Part shown: positions 22,463 through 35,865 of the stretch, one piece after another
Position numbering within the stretch: position 1 is the first letter of the stretch
Layout: each line of letters begins with the position of its first letter
Assembly: GCF_932294415.1 (NCBI RefSeq)
Contig: NC_065535.1
Coordinates: 11,309,282-11,373,281, forward strand
Direction: 5' to 3'
DNA: 64,000 bases
Origin: Quercus robur
Lineage: Eukaryota; Streptophyta; Magnoliopsida; Fagales; Fagaceae
Notes under the pieces: model-generated
Database searches by the model: none
What the model saw: only the letters and a program-made list of their open reading frames with translations
Told to the model about the DNA's origin: nothing
Position numbers and translations under genes: made by a program

Positions 22463-23450
22463 ACAAGAACTTGGATCTAAAAGCCTTCAAATCCCAGTTT
22501 AACACATAACAAGGTAAAGGAAAACAAATCCACAACTGTGTTAAGAAGCATAGTATGTATGGGCGGCCAAAACAAATACAAATTACATTTTAAGCCACAT
22601 TGTTTGTGGGTGGCTTCAAAATTCCCACAAAAAAAATTTAGATTAAAACCTATACTTCAAAAAATAATAATAATAATAATGCATACATTTATGGTACCTA
22701 GTTAAGGAAAAAACATTTAAACAAAAACCCTTGAAAGTGGCCCAAAGATGGAGAATAAAAAGTTTTGAATCCAAGATATCATGGATTTCGTGAGGCTTTG
22801 GTAACCATTACCCCTTGGGATTCAGCATTTGTGTGTCTACATATTAATAATGTAGCAACAAAATCATATAAATAACAAAAGTTAGAAAGAAGTAGATTTG
22901 TGCAATCTTACCATTTTCTTTAGTTTAGGGAGTTAATTTTCCAAACTAAAACCAAAAGCGGTCACTTTGCAAGCAACTTAGAGTTGGAGCATCTAATCTC
23001 ATTTTTCCCATGATAATTCAAACAGGCCATAGGGAGAAGGAAAGGATCATGAATGGAGGTATCAAAACTTGAGCAAGTTGTGACTCTTTGGCCAAAATCA
23101 CACACTAACTGGAGCATTATGGAGCCAGGATTATAAAGGTTCCTAGTTCTTACTCATGCTTTTAATCACCTTTTTGTATCGCAACATGTCATTCTTGATG
23201 TTTCACCAATATTTGCCCTACTACTGCACTTCTTTTCTGCAGCCTCAAATAAGTACAAATTAAGGCATCAATTAATATATTTGAGATAATTGGCCTAGAT
23301 ACCTTTGAAGCTAATTACTAAAAAAGAAGATAGATTACATATAAAAAGGAAGGAAAAGAAAGAAAGGTTTATTAATAAATAATAACAAAAAAAGAAGAAG
23401 AAGAGGAAAAGCAGTAATGTGTAAACCAAAGCAAAGAAGCAAGACCTAAA
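22463..23450. other. Spacer downstream of the DUF726 pseudogene
   Basis: Collinear with copy B 37982-38970, with small indels only. AT-rich, and no reading frame shared by both copies. It probably holds the 3' untranslated region of the ancestral DUF726 gene near its right end. Confidence 0.5.
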
Positions 23451-24001
23451 TTAAAGAGCTTTTTCTTCCTGGGGTTTGGAAAATGTGCTTCTGAAATAGG
23501 GGTAGTAATAATGTAGTTCAAGTTGCTCTAGGATGTGTTTTGTGGCCCAGAGATATGAATAATAGCCTTCTATGATTTCTGTTACATCAACCTACAAAAC
23601 CAATGGAGGAATCATCAGTATTGAATAAAGCAAAATATGAGCATGAATTACAATACTAAATGAGAAAGATAGGAAACAAAGTACGTACATTCTCAATCCC
23701 AAGTACATCAATAGGTTGAATACTAGCTAATCCTTGAGAAGGTAAACTGTGCATGTAAAACTTCTTAGTTCTATATAAGTATTGAATTCAAAGATAGTGC
23801 TAATTAAAAGAGGTAGAGGAGGCAAATAGCAGTGCGTCAGATGCAGTGATTCAGGGTATCACATAACTTGAAAATAATAATAATAGGTCACCATTATAAA
23901 TGGTGGGAGTTCCTTGTATAACAATAAACCATAGGGTTTAAGAAATTCCTAGCAGATATATATTAATTATGTTGACAATCTATTTCATATTACTAAGATT
24001 C

Positions 24002-24335
24002 AAGTACACTTTTGGGCCCTTAAAGTTTGGGGTTATTTTTATTTTAGCCCTTGCGTTCCAAATTTTTTATTTTAACTCTTCATATTTGATTCCGTTTTCA
24101 TATTGGCCTACCATCCAATTCTGTTAGTAATCTGAACGTTAAGTACCAAATAAATGGTGTCCATTAAGCCATATCACCTCATATATTGTCAAGTATCACT
24201 AGATTATTAACATAAATGGATAATACGGCCAATATGATAACAAAATCAAACATAAAGGGCCAAAATGAAAATTTTGAAATGTAAGAGTCAAAATGAAAAC
24301 AACCCTAGAATTTTAAGGGCCAAAAGTGTACTTTT
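24002..24335. mobile_element. Mutator-type MITE in intron, copy A
   Basis: Inverted ends: GTACACTTTTGGGCCCTTAA on the left and, reverse-complemented, GTACACTTTTGGCCCTTAAA on the right. The same element sits in copy B (39531-39856), so insertion preceded the duplication. Confidence 0.65.
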
Positions 24336-27300
24336 GTCTATAATTAACAAATCATCTCCCAAGTAGTAATAAGTAATAACTAGGTGAGGCATAATTCATA
24401 ATTTTATTGTAAAAACAATGGGCAGTATTTAAGATATCAAGGAACAAGGAAAATTTCTAGTTAAGGCCCAAGTCCAACCTTACTTGGTGTACATGGAAAA
24501 AAAATCTTGGTCCAATCATACTTGGTGTGCAAGCAAAGAAATCTTGATTCTACTTGTATTGCAGGTCTTTTAACTCTAATTAGTCTAGAACATCAATCTA
24601 GACCACATTTATTTTCGTCTTTCTATTTTCACAAGCAATATATAAGCATCTGAAATAAGCACAATATTTTCTTCTCATGTTTGCTGATAATATAAGAGCT
24701 ACTAAATTATCCTCCTTCACAAAAACAATATCCAAATTTACATGTGAATGACCTATATACCTTGCACGGAAAATAAGGCCAAGTGTCCAGTCAGTTGTGG
24801 AATAAGCATTCACAAATCTGCCAGCAACCATCAGCAAACCACTACCAGGCTCTAGTACAACGGACCACTACCAACCTCTTAAAAAAAAACAGCAGTATAG
24901 AAAAGCTTGTACAATGAACCAATCAAGAAATCACAAACGCAGCCAACTACCTTTCTAGCCTCCTCCCAATTTTCATGTTTAATTGAAACTGGTGCTCCAA
25001 GAAGAACAACCTGTTCTACAAGTCCAGCTACAAAAATATAACAAAAAAGAACTTCACTCAAATAACAATCCCATCTATCAACAAATTTGAAACAACAATC
25101 CCATCTATCAACAAACATGAAGCAAAGTGAACACTACTGTTATCTCCTTCTGCATCGGCCAAACAATAGAGACATTTAAAAATTACTCGCGCCCCTAGTG
25201 ACTTAGTCAGAAACCTATGAGTGTTACAGGCCTGGACCATGCATGGAGAAGGTAGGGATGATACCAACAATCTCATAAATATATTTTAAAATTAACATGA
25301 AATTTTCCTACCTATTTCCTTGCAATCACTTCAACAACACCTCAGCAAGCAACTTCCCAGCTTTATCTGACCTAAACAAAAAGAAAGGAGAGGCTAGAAT
25401 TAAATTGAGAAGGAAACCAAGATTCTCAATAATCACTCATGCTCATTACTAATATTTCAAATTTGTGTTCCTGATGGTGAGAATGCTAAAATTTAAGAGA
25501 CTGATTCAATGCACACATGCAAAGACCATGAAGAATGTTGCCGGATTTGAAGACTAACTAAAAAAACAATTGCCATATAATGTGCACTTCTCTGATAGCA
25601 AGTACGTCTAATTTTTTCCAAAATTACCAAGAGCATTTTGCAACTTGTGGATGACCCTGTTCACACTGGATTAGGATGTCATGTGTGACAAATGTCGTCC
25701 GATTATATCACCCCCCCCCCCCCCAAAAAAATTACTACTTGCATTTGGTTACTTAATGAAAAAATCATGTACAATCCAGAGCATCATGGTACAATGGGAA
25801 AATCATCCCTTCTTGGAAGAAATAGGTATTCCAAATTCATTATTTTTGGCCAAGAAAACCAGCGTTTCAGTGAAATTCCTATGTTGTGCACATAAATGAA
25901 GGTCACCACTCAACACGTTGTTGCCTGTGTGTATAATATGCATATATTGAAACTCAAGACAACTTTCCTATATCTTCCATCTTGATAAGTAGGTCTTCCC
26001 TAGGCCAAAAATAAATAAAAAAACAAAACAAAAGATAACTAACCTGTCCACAGCAACCCATTCGCTGTCTATAAGATCAGATGCTGTGGTTAATGTAGCA
26101 AAGCCAATGCCGCCACAAGTGTGCTTAGTACGGTCATCATGGCACCTTGTTTCATTAACTGTAATGCAGCTCCTGCAAAAGGAGAAAATGTTGTCAGTCA
26201 TTAAAATGCAACTTATAGACAGTCATCAGTAGTGAGAGTTATAAGGTTCAGGAAAATACTTGAAGTAAGCCAATCCCGAATTGCAGTGCTCAGTGCAATC
26301 AAATTCTTAGATTCCCACCAGAGAGCATACCTATATATTGCACTCCTTTAATATGAATTACTAAGTAGAAAGACATGAGGATCTGTTTTCTAGGCAACGG
26401 AAGTCTCTAGTGGAAAAACCACTTGTGAAGAACCAAAAGATCTTTTAAAAGTTAGATTAAGAATAAATTGATGATGCATCATATGAAACCATATAAAATC
26501 AATTGATCATAAGTGGAAAATCCTTGATCATGAAACCAGAGGATATAAAATGGAAAGATCAGAGATTTGGATAGAAACCAAAGGTAAGAGACCAAGAAAA
26601 GGAGGAGTGGCTGGTGGGGGGGTGCAAATACATATGAAACTACCAACCTACATCAAATTCTGGAAATACAAATTTCCAACCTTAGTAAAGAATATAGGTT
26701 CTATTTTTCAAATAATGTGGTAATAATGTGTTTCATACCTCTCCAAGTTATCATAATGATCCTCCCAAGGTCTTATAAAATCTTCTACATCAATAACCAG
26801 TCCTGAAAGCAAAATTCCAACTGCTAGTCACTGGGGGAAAAAAGTTATGTTAATAATTATGAGCAGTGAGCATAGACAACATTCAATACTCAAAAAAGTA
26901 TTGGCTGTATCATCATTCCAGTGAGGGACCTGCTTGAAATAGGCTTAAAACACTCTTCCCCTAGGGAAAAAAATACAGATAACATGATAAATGGACTCAC
27001 GCCTTGGTTATGATTTCCTCCAACTACTTTGAACTCAAATTCTTCAATGCATCCAATTCTTCTAGCCATTTTAGTCCCTGAAAGGCCAGCTCAAGCGGCT
27101 ATGATGCAAAAAGTATGAGTGGCTTTATCCTTGTACACTATTTTTTCTCTTTCAATTTTAAGATATAGAAGCAATGCTTGAGGATGTTCCTAAACTTGCT
27201 TTTCAGCAGTCGCATACACATCATACTCTAGACAAAGCACTGGTTTAATTTGTAGAATCCTTTGAAGTCTCTGTCCTTAACTAATATAGTGCATAGATTG

Positions 27301-27399
27301 GTTTTGTATAGGGTTATGATTCTACAAGATTGTATGCAAACTTCACAACATCAAGATTAAGCCATTGCATAGATTACCACAGTTAAAATTATCAAGGCC

Positions 27400-27700
27400 C
27401 AAACTTGATTATAACTTTAATCTAGGTTTATTATATCTAATTCTACTTTGAGTGCAAGAAAAGTAAGCATAGTCTTACTTGGCGTACAAGCAAAGTAATC
27501 CTAATTCTATTTGTATTTGAAGTATTGTTAGTCTCTAGGGAGTCTACTATAAATACCCATCAATGAGCCATTTGCTATTGGCCTATAAGGCCAAACCATG
27601 TTGATTTCATACATTCTCTCTCTTTCTCTTTCTGCCATCTCTTTCTTCTTTATTTTCTTATTTATATTTTCCCACACTGTATCATGGTGTCAAAATTAGG
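27400..27700. mobile_element. LTR-like fragment in intron (present in both copies)
   Basis: It has a TATA-like CTACTATAAATACCC and a pyrimidine-rich stretch, ending near a primer-site-like ATCATGGTGTCAAAAT. A sequence sharing CTTGGTGTGCAAGCAAAG lies near 24515. It could be an old solo LTR; its ends are not resolved. Copy B equivalent is about 42940-43200. Confidence 0.3.
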
Positions 27701-29624
27701 TCTTGCCTTTTCTATTGTATTAATTAAAAGTTATGTTTTATCTTTTCTAACAACCACTATTACCATGTAAATTGGTATTATTTAGGACTGTGACCCTTAT
27801 CAGGCTGTTTGCAAACATCACAGAATCAAACTAAGTCCCTCTCTCTCTCTCTCTCATACATACACACACACATGCAAACACATACATTTGGTGGCAAATT
27901 TTTTGTAAACTGATAGTCTAAAAAAACATGAATAGCTAGATTGGGCACTTTGTAATTTTCTTACTTCGTATTTTGGATCAGTTACAATAGCAATTAAAAC
28001 ATTATACAAATAAACAAATGAAGATGGCATCCTATATAAGATTGTCATTAAATTTCTGATCACAACACATTTTCCGTTTAAATGGAAAAAGCCAAAAGCA
28101 AAAACTATCTAAAGAAGAAATTTGTTTCCTCTTATCCTTTAGCACTTCATAGTTAATCACAAATTTTAGAAAAGAAATTCCATTTTACATACCTCCAAAT
28201 GATGCAGCAACAGCAGCAGAACCAGCTACAGATCCTGTGGCACTTGCTGTAGCAGCAAATCCACTAGCTCCAATCGCAAGGACAACACTGCCCAATGTAG
28301 GAGCCAGAGCACCCAAACCCTGTGCAACAGCTGGGGTAGCTAGGCCTGTGATAAAATAAAATAATGTCAATGATAAATAACAATTGCTCATATTAGCATA
28401 AATTTTTTGATGAAAAGATGTCCATTCTAGTAAAACAAACAGTTCCCATACCACCAATGATGACCATCAAGGTTCCTCCAATCAAAGCAGCAGCACCAAT
28501 GATACTTCCCCACTTCCATGTATCCCAAGAGCTCTCTGGGGTATCTGATTTTTTTTCATCTGCTCCTTCATCTTTCTCAGAAGCCATTAAAGAGGAAGTA
28601 GCTATTATCTCCATGGCTTCCTATTAAAGACCAAAGTTTTCATAAATGGCACATGGAAAAACTTCTAAAATCGAATGACTAATATTGTAGGTCAGCTCAT
28701 AAGTAATCCAAAACATTATTAATGCACACATGCACGCACATTCTTGTTTGAAGTATAAGAGGCTAGTTTGTCATGAAAGAGCAGAAACGACCTAGAAGTT
28801 TAACCAATTAAATGGAGGTTACAGTAAATAAATAGTTCAAGTAGACTAACCATTTTTATCCATTTGACACCAAGCCACGTTGCCAGCAACCTTAAAGCCA
28901 CAGCATGCCGAGCATCATAGCCCTTTCCTAATTGAGAACATCTCTTTTCATCTTCAGTATTCTTTGCAACACAAGCTGAAAGTAGCATGTAAAGAACTGT
29001 CACTTTCCTCTGATAGCTGATCAGTGTTCCCTCTTCCACAGGTTTCTCACAAGCTTCACCTATAGATTCATTAGAAGTTTTTTCTCCAGAAGAAGTCTGG
29101 GACCTTGTCTTCTGTGTGTTTTCATAAGGCTCTCCAGCCACATCAGAGATTGATTCTGTCTCACAATTGGAATATTTCTCGCGGCATTTGATTTCATATT
29201 CACGACTCCCATTGTTTTCCTCATTGGAAGGTGGAAGGCTCTCCATACTAAGCACCATAGCATCAACAGCTTTTGTCAAAGCTAGTTCCTTATCAGATTT
29301 TTCTGTAATTCATTCCACAATTATTTTTTAAAGTCGTTAAGAACTGAAGAGAATGATAGACAATCTCTTTTATTTGAACTTACTACTCACACAACTTATA
29401 TCAATCGCCAATCCCAATTTGCAGTTCAACAAGTTGTAGTCACGAAATAAGCTGTGATACTTGACTTTTTGGAAAAATATACCGATGTCCTCACAGCTCA
29501 TACATCCTAGTCCTACGTTCCTAATAAGGTTACCACCTGGCACTCCCCTTCTTTTTCTTAGGTTCGTGGGATTTGTGCAAATTAAGAGGATTAGGCATAT
29601 TACATATTTCTACTCAAAAAAGAG

Positions 29625-29742
29625 TTTTTTTTTTTTTTTTTTTTTTCCTTACAATATATGACTGAGAGAGAAATTGAAGCTAAGACTTTTTTAATCAAGA
29701 GAATATGATAATGCAACTGACTTATAAGACTCCTAGCTATCA
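29625..29742 (-). mobile_element. Degenerate tRNA-derived SINE
   Basis: T22 at the left edge is a poly-A tail on the minus strand. The minus strand reads GGAGTCTTATAAGTCAGTTG (A-box-like) and CTTAGCTTCAATTTCTC (B-box-like). No target duplication is clear. Confidence 0.4.
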
Positions 29743-29790
29743 CCACACCGATATCTCTATAATCATCTTTTTTTTTTAGATGTCCATTGT

Positions 29791-29973
29791 CAAGGATGGA
29801 GCTATCATTGGACTAGGGGCAATTCCCCCCCCCCCCCCCCCCCCCAATTTTTTAAAATATTATCATTTTTTTTTATTTACCAATAAACACTTATCATATT
29901 AGTAATTTATTAAATAAATAAATAAAATAAAAGCTTGTATCTCTAGCATTTTCCTCATTTTAGTGACCATAAA

Positions 29974-30004
<31 letters not shown>

Positions 30005-30113
30005 GATCTAAAATGTAAAACAAAATATACAAGCCCAAAAAAAATAGTTCAACAACAAAAACAACCCTGCCCTTAAAAAAATTATAAGCAAAAATAATTT
30101 TGTTCTTATACAT

Positions 30114-30148
<35 letters not shown>

Positions 30149-30242
30149 GCAGCTAAGTTGTAGCAAAGTAAGAGATTGAAACTATAGCACACAACCAACA
30201 ATAAAGTCACCTCCCTAACTCAAAGTTCTGGCTCCATCCCTG
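29791..30242. mobile_element. hAT-type MITE with exact 8-bp target duplication
   Basis: Ends CAAGGATGGAGC and, reverse-complemented, CAGGGATGGAGCC. TCCATTGT lies on both sides (29783-29790 and 30243-30250). It contains a 21-base C run and two TA microsatellites (about 29983-30004 and 30119-30144). Confidence 0.8.
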
Positions 30243-31606
30243 TCCATTGTACAAGTTAGTTGTGCAATCAATTAGTTATTATTATTTTTTATTTAAAAAA
30301 AAGATTTAGTTGTTAATGTGGTTCCATTTTTATTTAATTATACAACAATACTGACTTTAGGTTCAATCTAAATGGTTAAAAGTATTTTAATAATTAAATT
30401 TGGGCCCAAAAAGTTAGGGGAAGATATACAAAACCCATTTACAATATTATTTTATAAGTAAGCAATTAATTGTGTAATACTAACTTCTTGGGGAGTTTTT
30501 CGAATGCAACACCCCCTCTCCACATGTATTGTTTTATGTGAATATACAACTCTAAATATGGACATGTCATTACACAAGCAACTCACCATTTATTTTCACA
30601 AATGTTTAACGGTTTATACATAAAAGCAATAGGAGACAAAGGTCAAGTGTTATATTCAAAACCTAGGTGTTAAATAAAGACACATTTAACAACAGGAGTT
30701 CTCTTAACATATCATTGATTTCAAATCTATATCTATATAATAATATCTAAAGTTAAAGTATAGAGTTTATTATTACCATGCTCTTGTTAAGCCACATCAA
30801 TGTAACATTTTGGTCCATTTAGTCCACTTTAGTGCATTTCATTTGTAAAATCTATTAGTAAATAATTAAATGAGTTAATTTAATTATTTTGTCCAAATCT
30901 ATTAGTACATGAAGTTACTTAAGCTTTTTTTAAAATTAATATTAATCAAACAATAAGATCTTTTAAATAATGCATCTTATGAATGTTTGGGTTTAAATTT
31001 TAAATAGTAAAAAGAACACTTAAACGATAACGTTTACTAACTAAAAAATTTACAAACTGACATGATTAGTTAGTTTCACATCAACAACATGATAAAAAAA
31101 TTCCTAATTATTTTGTAGTGATATAATATCTAAAAACTAAAGCGTAGCATTTATTGTTACTACACTCTTTTTGAGTCATATCAGCATAGTATTTCGGTCC
31201 ATTAAATATAATTCAGCTCAATCTGATCCGTTTGGTCCACTTTTGTCCAATTTAGTCCGTTCGGTCCAAACACTTAGGCTCATATATGGTGCAGTTCGGT
31301 CTGTTCAGTCCAATGCATCTCAATTGAGTCTGATTGGTCCACTTGACTCCATTCGGTCCATTCAATTCAATTTGGTCCATTTGGTCTATTTCAAACTAAT
31401 TGGGCCTTAAATTTATTCTTTTTGTAGGTCTTCTTTTCAATTTTGAGTTCAAATTTTTATTTTTTTGAACTCAAATTTTTTGGGTTGAAAAGTATGAAAT
31501 TTTATTCTATTTGGACCAAAATCTTTAGTTTTTGGTTTAAAAATACAAACAAAATAGGCATTATAATTTAGAGATATGAGCTTTAAAAAAGTAATAAAAA
31601 TGATAA

Positions 31607-32363
31607 TGTAAGGACTTGGTTTAGACTTCTAGCCCAACGGGTATATGGACTTAAGCCCAAAACAATAAATTTGTAGAGAATGGGTTGGAAAACTGGGTTC
31701 TCGTGAATCAGATAATAGAAAAATAGGTTTTGATGCTAAAAAGAGAAAGATAATAGAAGTTTATTAAGGAATAACGTTTTCGGATTGGTCCGAGGACACT
31801 GATTCTTAAATATTTACTCTTAAAGCTTTATTACAGATTTGTTTACAATTTTTCCTCCCCCTTTCCATGGAGGGTCTTTCACGTTATATAGTCCTCTTTG
31901 GACCATCTTGATCCTACACTTGTTGATCATCTGAGCCCTTACTTGAGTACCTGTCCCATCAGACATCCTCTTTGGCTTTCTGTGAATTGCGTTCGCCAAT
32001 GCAGCACTGTTTAGAGGTCTTCTCCACATAAATGCGGTCAGAAAAGTAGCTGTAGTGCATTTAATGCGGTGGTAGCAGTTTTCCTTAGATATTTCTGAGT
32101 TTCCTTCCTTCTTGCAAGTTCATGAGACACGTTCCTATCATTGGAGCTTCTTGGAGGGTTACCTTAGTTGCTGGAATACATACTTGAGCTACATTCATCA
32201 TGATCCAAGGAGGAGCTCCTCCTCGGATCACCTTCCATTCATTCCTCACTTATAAGACTTTCACTAGAGACCCCTGATAACTACTTGCTCCTCCTCGGAC
32301 AATTCAGCGTTCCCGGACAAAAGCCCAAGGCCCAACATGTCATTTTAGGCCTTTATCCCTACA
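31607..32363. mobile_element. Solo LTR, copy B only
   Basis: 757 bp, TGTAAGG...CTACA, with 5-bp target duplication GATAA (31602-31606, 32364-32368). Copy A has the empty site at 9740-9744. It shares its start and general layout with the LTRs at 3271 and 8489. A single LTR between target repeats is the usual product of recombination between two LTRs. Confidence 0.85.
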
Positions 32364-33148
32364 GATAATATTCAAAAGATTACCTTAAAATTCAAGTTTC
32401 AATAATATAGACATTATACTATTATTTGGAAAGAAAAAATATATTACAATTCTAAATAATTTAAATTTAACGTAACATGTTACATGTGTTTTATGGGATG
32501 AGAGAGTATATTTAAAAAAAATATTTTTGGACATGTTCAAATTAGTCAACCGATTATGGTATTTTTTTATTATAAAAAAAGTCTTTTTAATAACATCTTA
32601 TCCATTTATATAAAACAATCATATTTAGAAGTGTGCATGGATCAAGTTGAATCAGAGTTGAGGTAATTCCAAACTAAAAAGATCATTGTGAGGAGAAATC
32701 TCCAAACCAACTTAACTTAGCTAGCTTGTAGGGGTATTGGGTTTGGTTGGGTAGTCAGGCTGTGCTTATTTAATCAATCATAATAAATAAAAATAATAAT
32801 TAAGTTTTCATTCAACCATTTAAAGTCATTATTCAATATAAATTATCATTATTTACAAAATTGTATGGTTTTAAAAAACTGGTACAGTCAAAGAATTGAA
32901 AAAAAACACCCGATTCCAAGTCAAGTTGGGTTAATCTACGTGGGTTCATCGTACTGGTAAATTGAATGCATGCCCTTAAATTCCTAATCTAGTTCTCATC
33001 TTCCAACATAATCAAAATTTTCTTTGAAATACAATCAATCGCCACACTCACTAAAAAGAATATAAAGTTGGAACGGACCAAGCACGACTTTGTAGACATA
33101 AAATATAACTAAGCCTAGAGTCTCCACATGACATGCATGAACAATATG

Positions 33149-34085
33149 TGTTAGGTTCTAAATGTTTAGAACAATTGGCAAATCGTGAATACAAACTTGT
33201 CTAGATATAGATTTTAGAGTCTATAGGTTTTATTAGACAATACTCAAGGTGATTCAAGTCAAGATTCAAGAACATACAAGCTGCAAGAAGAAGATTTCAT
33301 AATCTGTCTGGTTTGATCGATCAAAAGACAGGCTCGACCGATCGAAAGTCGTATTTGCAGAATTTTAATTAAGCCCAAACAGCTGTTCAAGCCCATTTAA
33401 GATTAGGGTTTCTAATCTACTTCTCCCAGTATATAAAGGAAACCCTAAGCACGTTTTTATAAGGCTTTTCAGAGAGAAAAGAGTGTGCCTCTTTTGTATT
33501 TAGGGTTTTGTTCCTAAAAAGCTCTCTTATGTCTTCTACCGGTACTATTCCTTGAAGAATCTCAAGATCCGGTATTGTAGAAATTGCTGCATTCTCTTGT
33601 CATCAAAGGTGTTGATGATCTAAACCTTCAAGGGTGGTCTTGGAGTCACAAACAGGAGAGTTTGTGTTGCTAAACCTTTGAGTGGGATCTCAAAGTCACA
33701 AACGGGAGTGTTTGTGTTTTGCAAAGACCAAAGAAAGAAGGAGTCCGTGGATTCGGAGCTTGCACGTGGTCGTGTCAGTAAATTCTACTGGTGGGTAGCA
33801 ATAAGAAGTCGGGCGTGGGGGCTTGTAAGTCTTATTGTATGAACTTCGATTCTTTCTAGTGGATTTGCTTTTTACCTTGAGGATAGTTAGGTTAAATCCT
33901 CCCCAGGTTTTTTTACCAGTTTGGTTTTCTTGGGTTATCATATCATTATGTTATTTATTTTTCCGCTGCTATACATTGATATGATATATTTGTGTTAACC
34001 TAGATTTGTTAATTTGACTAAGTAATCACTTGGCTAATTACCTAAGTTAATCTGATTGTGGTTTTAAGGGGTCTAAAAATTAACA
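33149..34085. mobile_element. Solo LTR, copy B only, Copia-like
   Basis: 937 bp, TGTTAGGTTC...AACA, with 5-bp target duplication ATATG (33144-33148, 34086-34090). The empty site in copy A is at about 10795-10799. A TATA-like CAGTATATAAAGG lies near 33427. Family guess (Copia) is from the terminal sequence only. Confidence 0.82.
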
Positions 34086-34331
34086 ATATGCACGTTTATT
34101 CCCATCAAGAAAATCCATGGAGATAAAAAATAAAAATATAAAATCAAGCACACAAACAAACCCATTTTTTTAATAAGAAAACGCCGCTAATATCTGAAAT
34201 CCAAATCATCCCCAGGGACAAGATTCTTGGAATGGAAAGAAAAACAATACTCGTCATAATATTCTTCTGTAATACTATTTGAAGAACTCAACTACGAGAA
34301 ATAGTTCAGAATTGGAGAGGTAGCAAGCAAA

Positions 34332-34986
34332 TCAGGACCGTCGACAGTGAGCCTTGCACATATGTTGGCAATCATAAAAGCAAGGTCCACCACAGTGAAG
34401 TGGGCAATCCAATCTCATGCCTCTACACCTTCCTCGACCCATGCATTGGGCAAACTCTCCTAGCTTATATTCTTCCTTCTTGTTCATGCCTCCTCCTCCT
34501 CCTCCTCTTCCCTTTCTTTTACCATGTTTTGGTTGTCCACCACAACCCCATTTATACCAACCACCCCCTCCACCCCCACCCCCCCCATCCCCATCCACCA
34601 CCACCACCTCTTCCACCTCCACCTCCTCCCCCTCCCCCACCACCACCCCATCCCCATCTATAACTACCACCGCTGCCGCCTCCTCCTCCACCGCCTCTTC
34701 CACCCCCACCCCCAACCCCACCTCCACCTCCACCTCCACCACCACCACCTCCACTTCCACCTCTTCTATAATATGCACCATTATATCTATTCTTCTTGTT
34801 GATTTCAACTTCATTGTAGGTTTTGTTCCTTCCTCCTGTATCTTCATTTCCTTGAAGAGCTAAAGAAGTAGTGTTGCTTTGAGAATTGGCCGTGCCATTT
34901 CCTATCTCATCACCTTTCATCCCAACAACACCAATGGCAATAAACAAGACAACCCATGTAAACCTCATTGTATGATTTTTATCCAT
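34332..34986 (-). pseudogene. Glycine-rich, cysteine-tailed protein gene, copy B (frame-shifted)
   Basis: Duplicate of 11041-11691. The start (MDKNHTMRF, 34986), signal peptide and most of the Gly-rich region are open. A C-rich stretch near 34573-34592 is 7 nt longer than in copy A. The upstream frame therefore ends at 34552 after about 144 codons, and the Cys-rich tail (34332-34550) is left in another frame. The tail sequence itself is unchanged from copy A (C-x5-C-x6-C plus C-x3-C steps), so the shift may be recent. An assembly error in the C run is possible. If real, the product would be a secreted Gly-rich protein without its cysteine domain. Confidence 0.75.
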
Positions 34987-35865
34987 ACTTTGGACGACCA
35001 AATATGCAACTATGAAGTAACTGCCTTCGCCATATATAACAGCTTATATATGTGTTAAGTGTAGTGGCATTGCCAGCTAGACATTTAGCCGGCTTAATCC
35101 AGAGATCACAAATATAAAACAAAGAGATGCCTTAGGTCTCACTTTGTCCCCACTTGTACAATTGCATTGATTAACTCAAGTTGCAACCAGCCAGAAGCCT
35201 CAAAAAAATTGCTCATTCTAAACTACTTGGGAGCACCGACCCTTGCCCACTAGCATGCGCACACACCCTTTTCTCTTTGTCTCGGCTGCTCTTACAAGTT
35301 TTCTTTGTCTCCAAGGGACCACCTAATTCGTCTTAAGTATGGCTTAGAAAATTATTTGAGTAAACAATATGGTGAATCACATTGTTTTTATCAAAGAAGT
35401 TATATAATGGAAAAGTAGCATAAGTCGAATTGTTAAAGACTCAAGACTTCTCTCTCATGTGAAACCCATTATGTGGTAATCACCTAAATTTTAAAGGCAT
35501 CATGTGCCCTATAATGATAAAGATTTATAACGAAAGCCCTCCCATCTCGAAAAGAACTGACAGTTTATCATTAATGATTCAATAGGCAATAGAATAATGT
35601 TGCAAATGACATGGCAACCGTTAACCCTGACCCTTTAAGAAGTCCCATAGTCTGTTAACTCTAATCCCATTTCATTTGTCATACACATACCATGTGTGAC
35701 GGGCTTGAAAATTGCACATAAACTGGCTGATTATCCAAAATGTCATCATTTTTTTTCCAAAAAAAACAAAAAAGTAATAAATCATTTCCGTACCAATTTA
35801 GAAAGTAAACAAACTAGGCAACTACGTATAATGATGTGGTCAGCCAATGATATCAGTATCACTAA

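Larger units (their letters stand above)
2172..29305 (+). repeat. Left copy (A) of a tandem segmental duplication
   Basis: Collinear with about 30258-44840 in the same orientation over its whole length, with high identity by eye in exons, introns and spacer. It is about 12.5 kb longer than copy B because it received the LTR element at 3271, the LINE at 13656, hAT elements at 20254 and 21516 and smaller insertions. Its right edge lies inside DUF726 exon 3: after 29305 the sequence no longer follows copy B (44840). Its left edge is outside the window or hidden by the MULE. Confidence 0.92.
23451..29305 (-). pseudogene. DUF726/TMCO4-like gene, truncated duplicate (copy A)
   Basis: Counterpart of exons 3-15 of the complete gene at 38971-46660. 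It lacks exons 1-2 and the first 40 nt of exon 3, because the duplication breakpoint falls at 29305 inside that exon. Within the rest, an 8-base insertion (about 25202-25209) splits the serine-nucleophile motif GFSLGAR between Phe and Ser. Four bases are missing at about 26099 in the exon 9 counterpart, and an in-frame TGA lies at 27091-27093 in the exon 6 counterpart (GAG to TGAG context). Splice-site dinucleotides are mostly kept, and introns align with copy B. No promoter can be assigned to it. A transcript from junk upstream sequence is possible, but no full hydrolase can be made. Confidence 0.9.
29306..30257. other. Junction region between duplication copies
   Basis: From 29306 the sequence no longer matches the DUF726 gene, and copy B similarity starts at or before about 30258. 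No frame is convincing. It holds a degenerate SINE (about 29625-29742) and a hAT element (29791-30242). Without these, about 370 bp remain that could be filler or the true left flank of the duplicated unit. Confidence 0.6.

Noticed and set aside
24598-28614. Many small separate ORFs on the minus strand in copy A
   Set aside because: They are exon counterparts of the DUF726 gene with read-through into introns, not separate genes.
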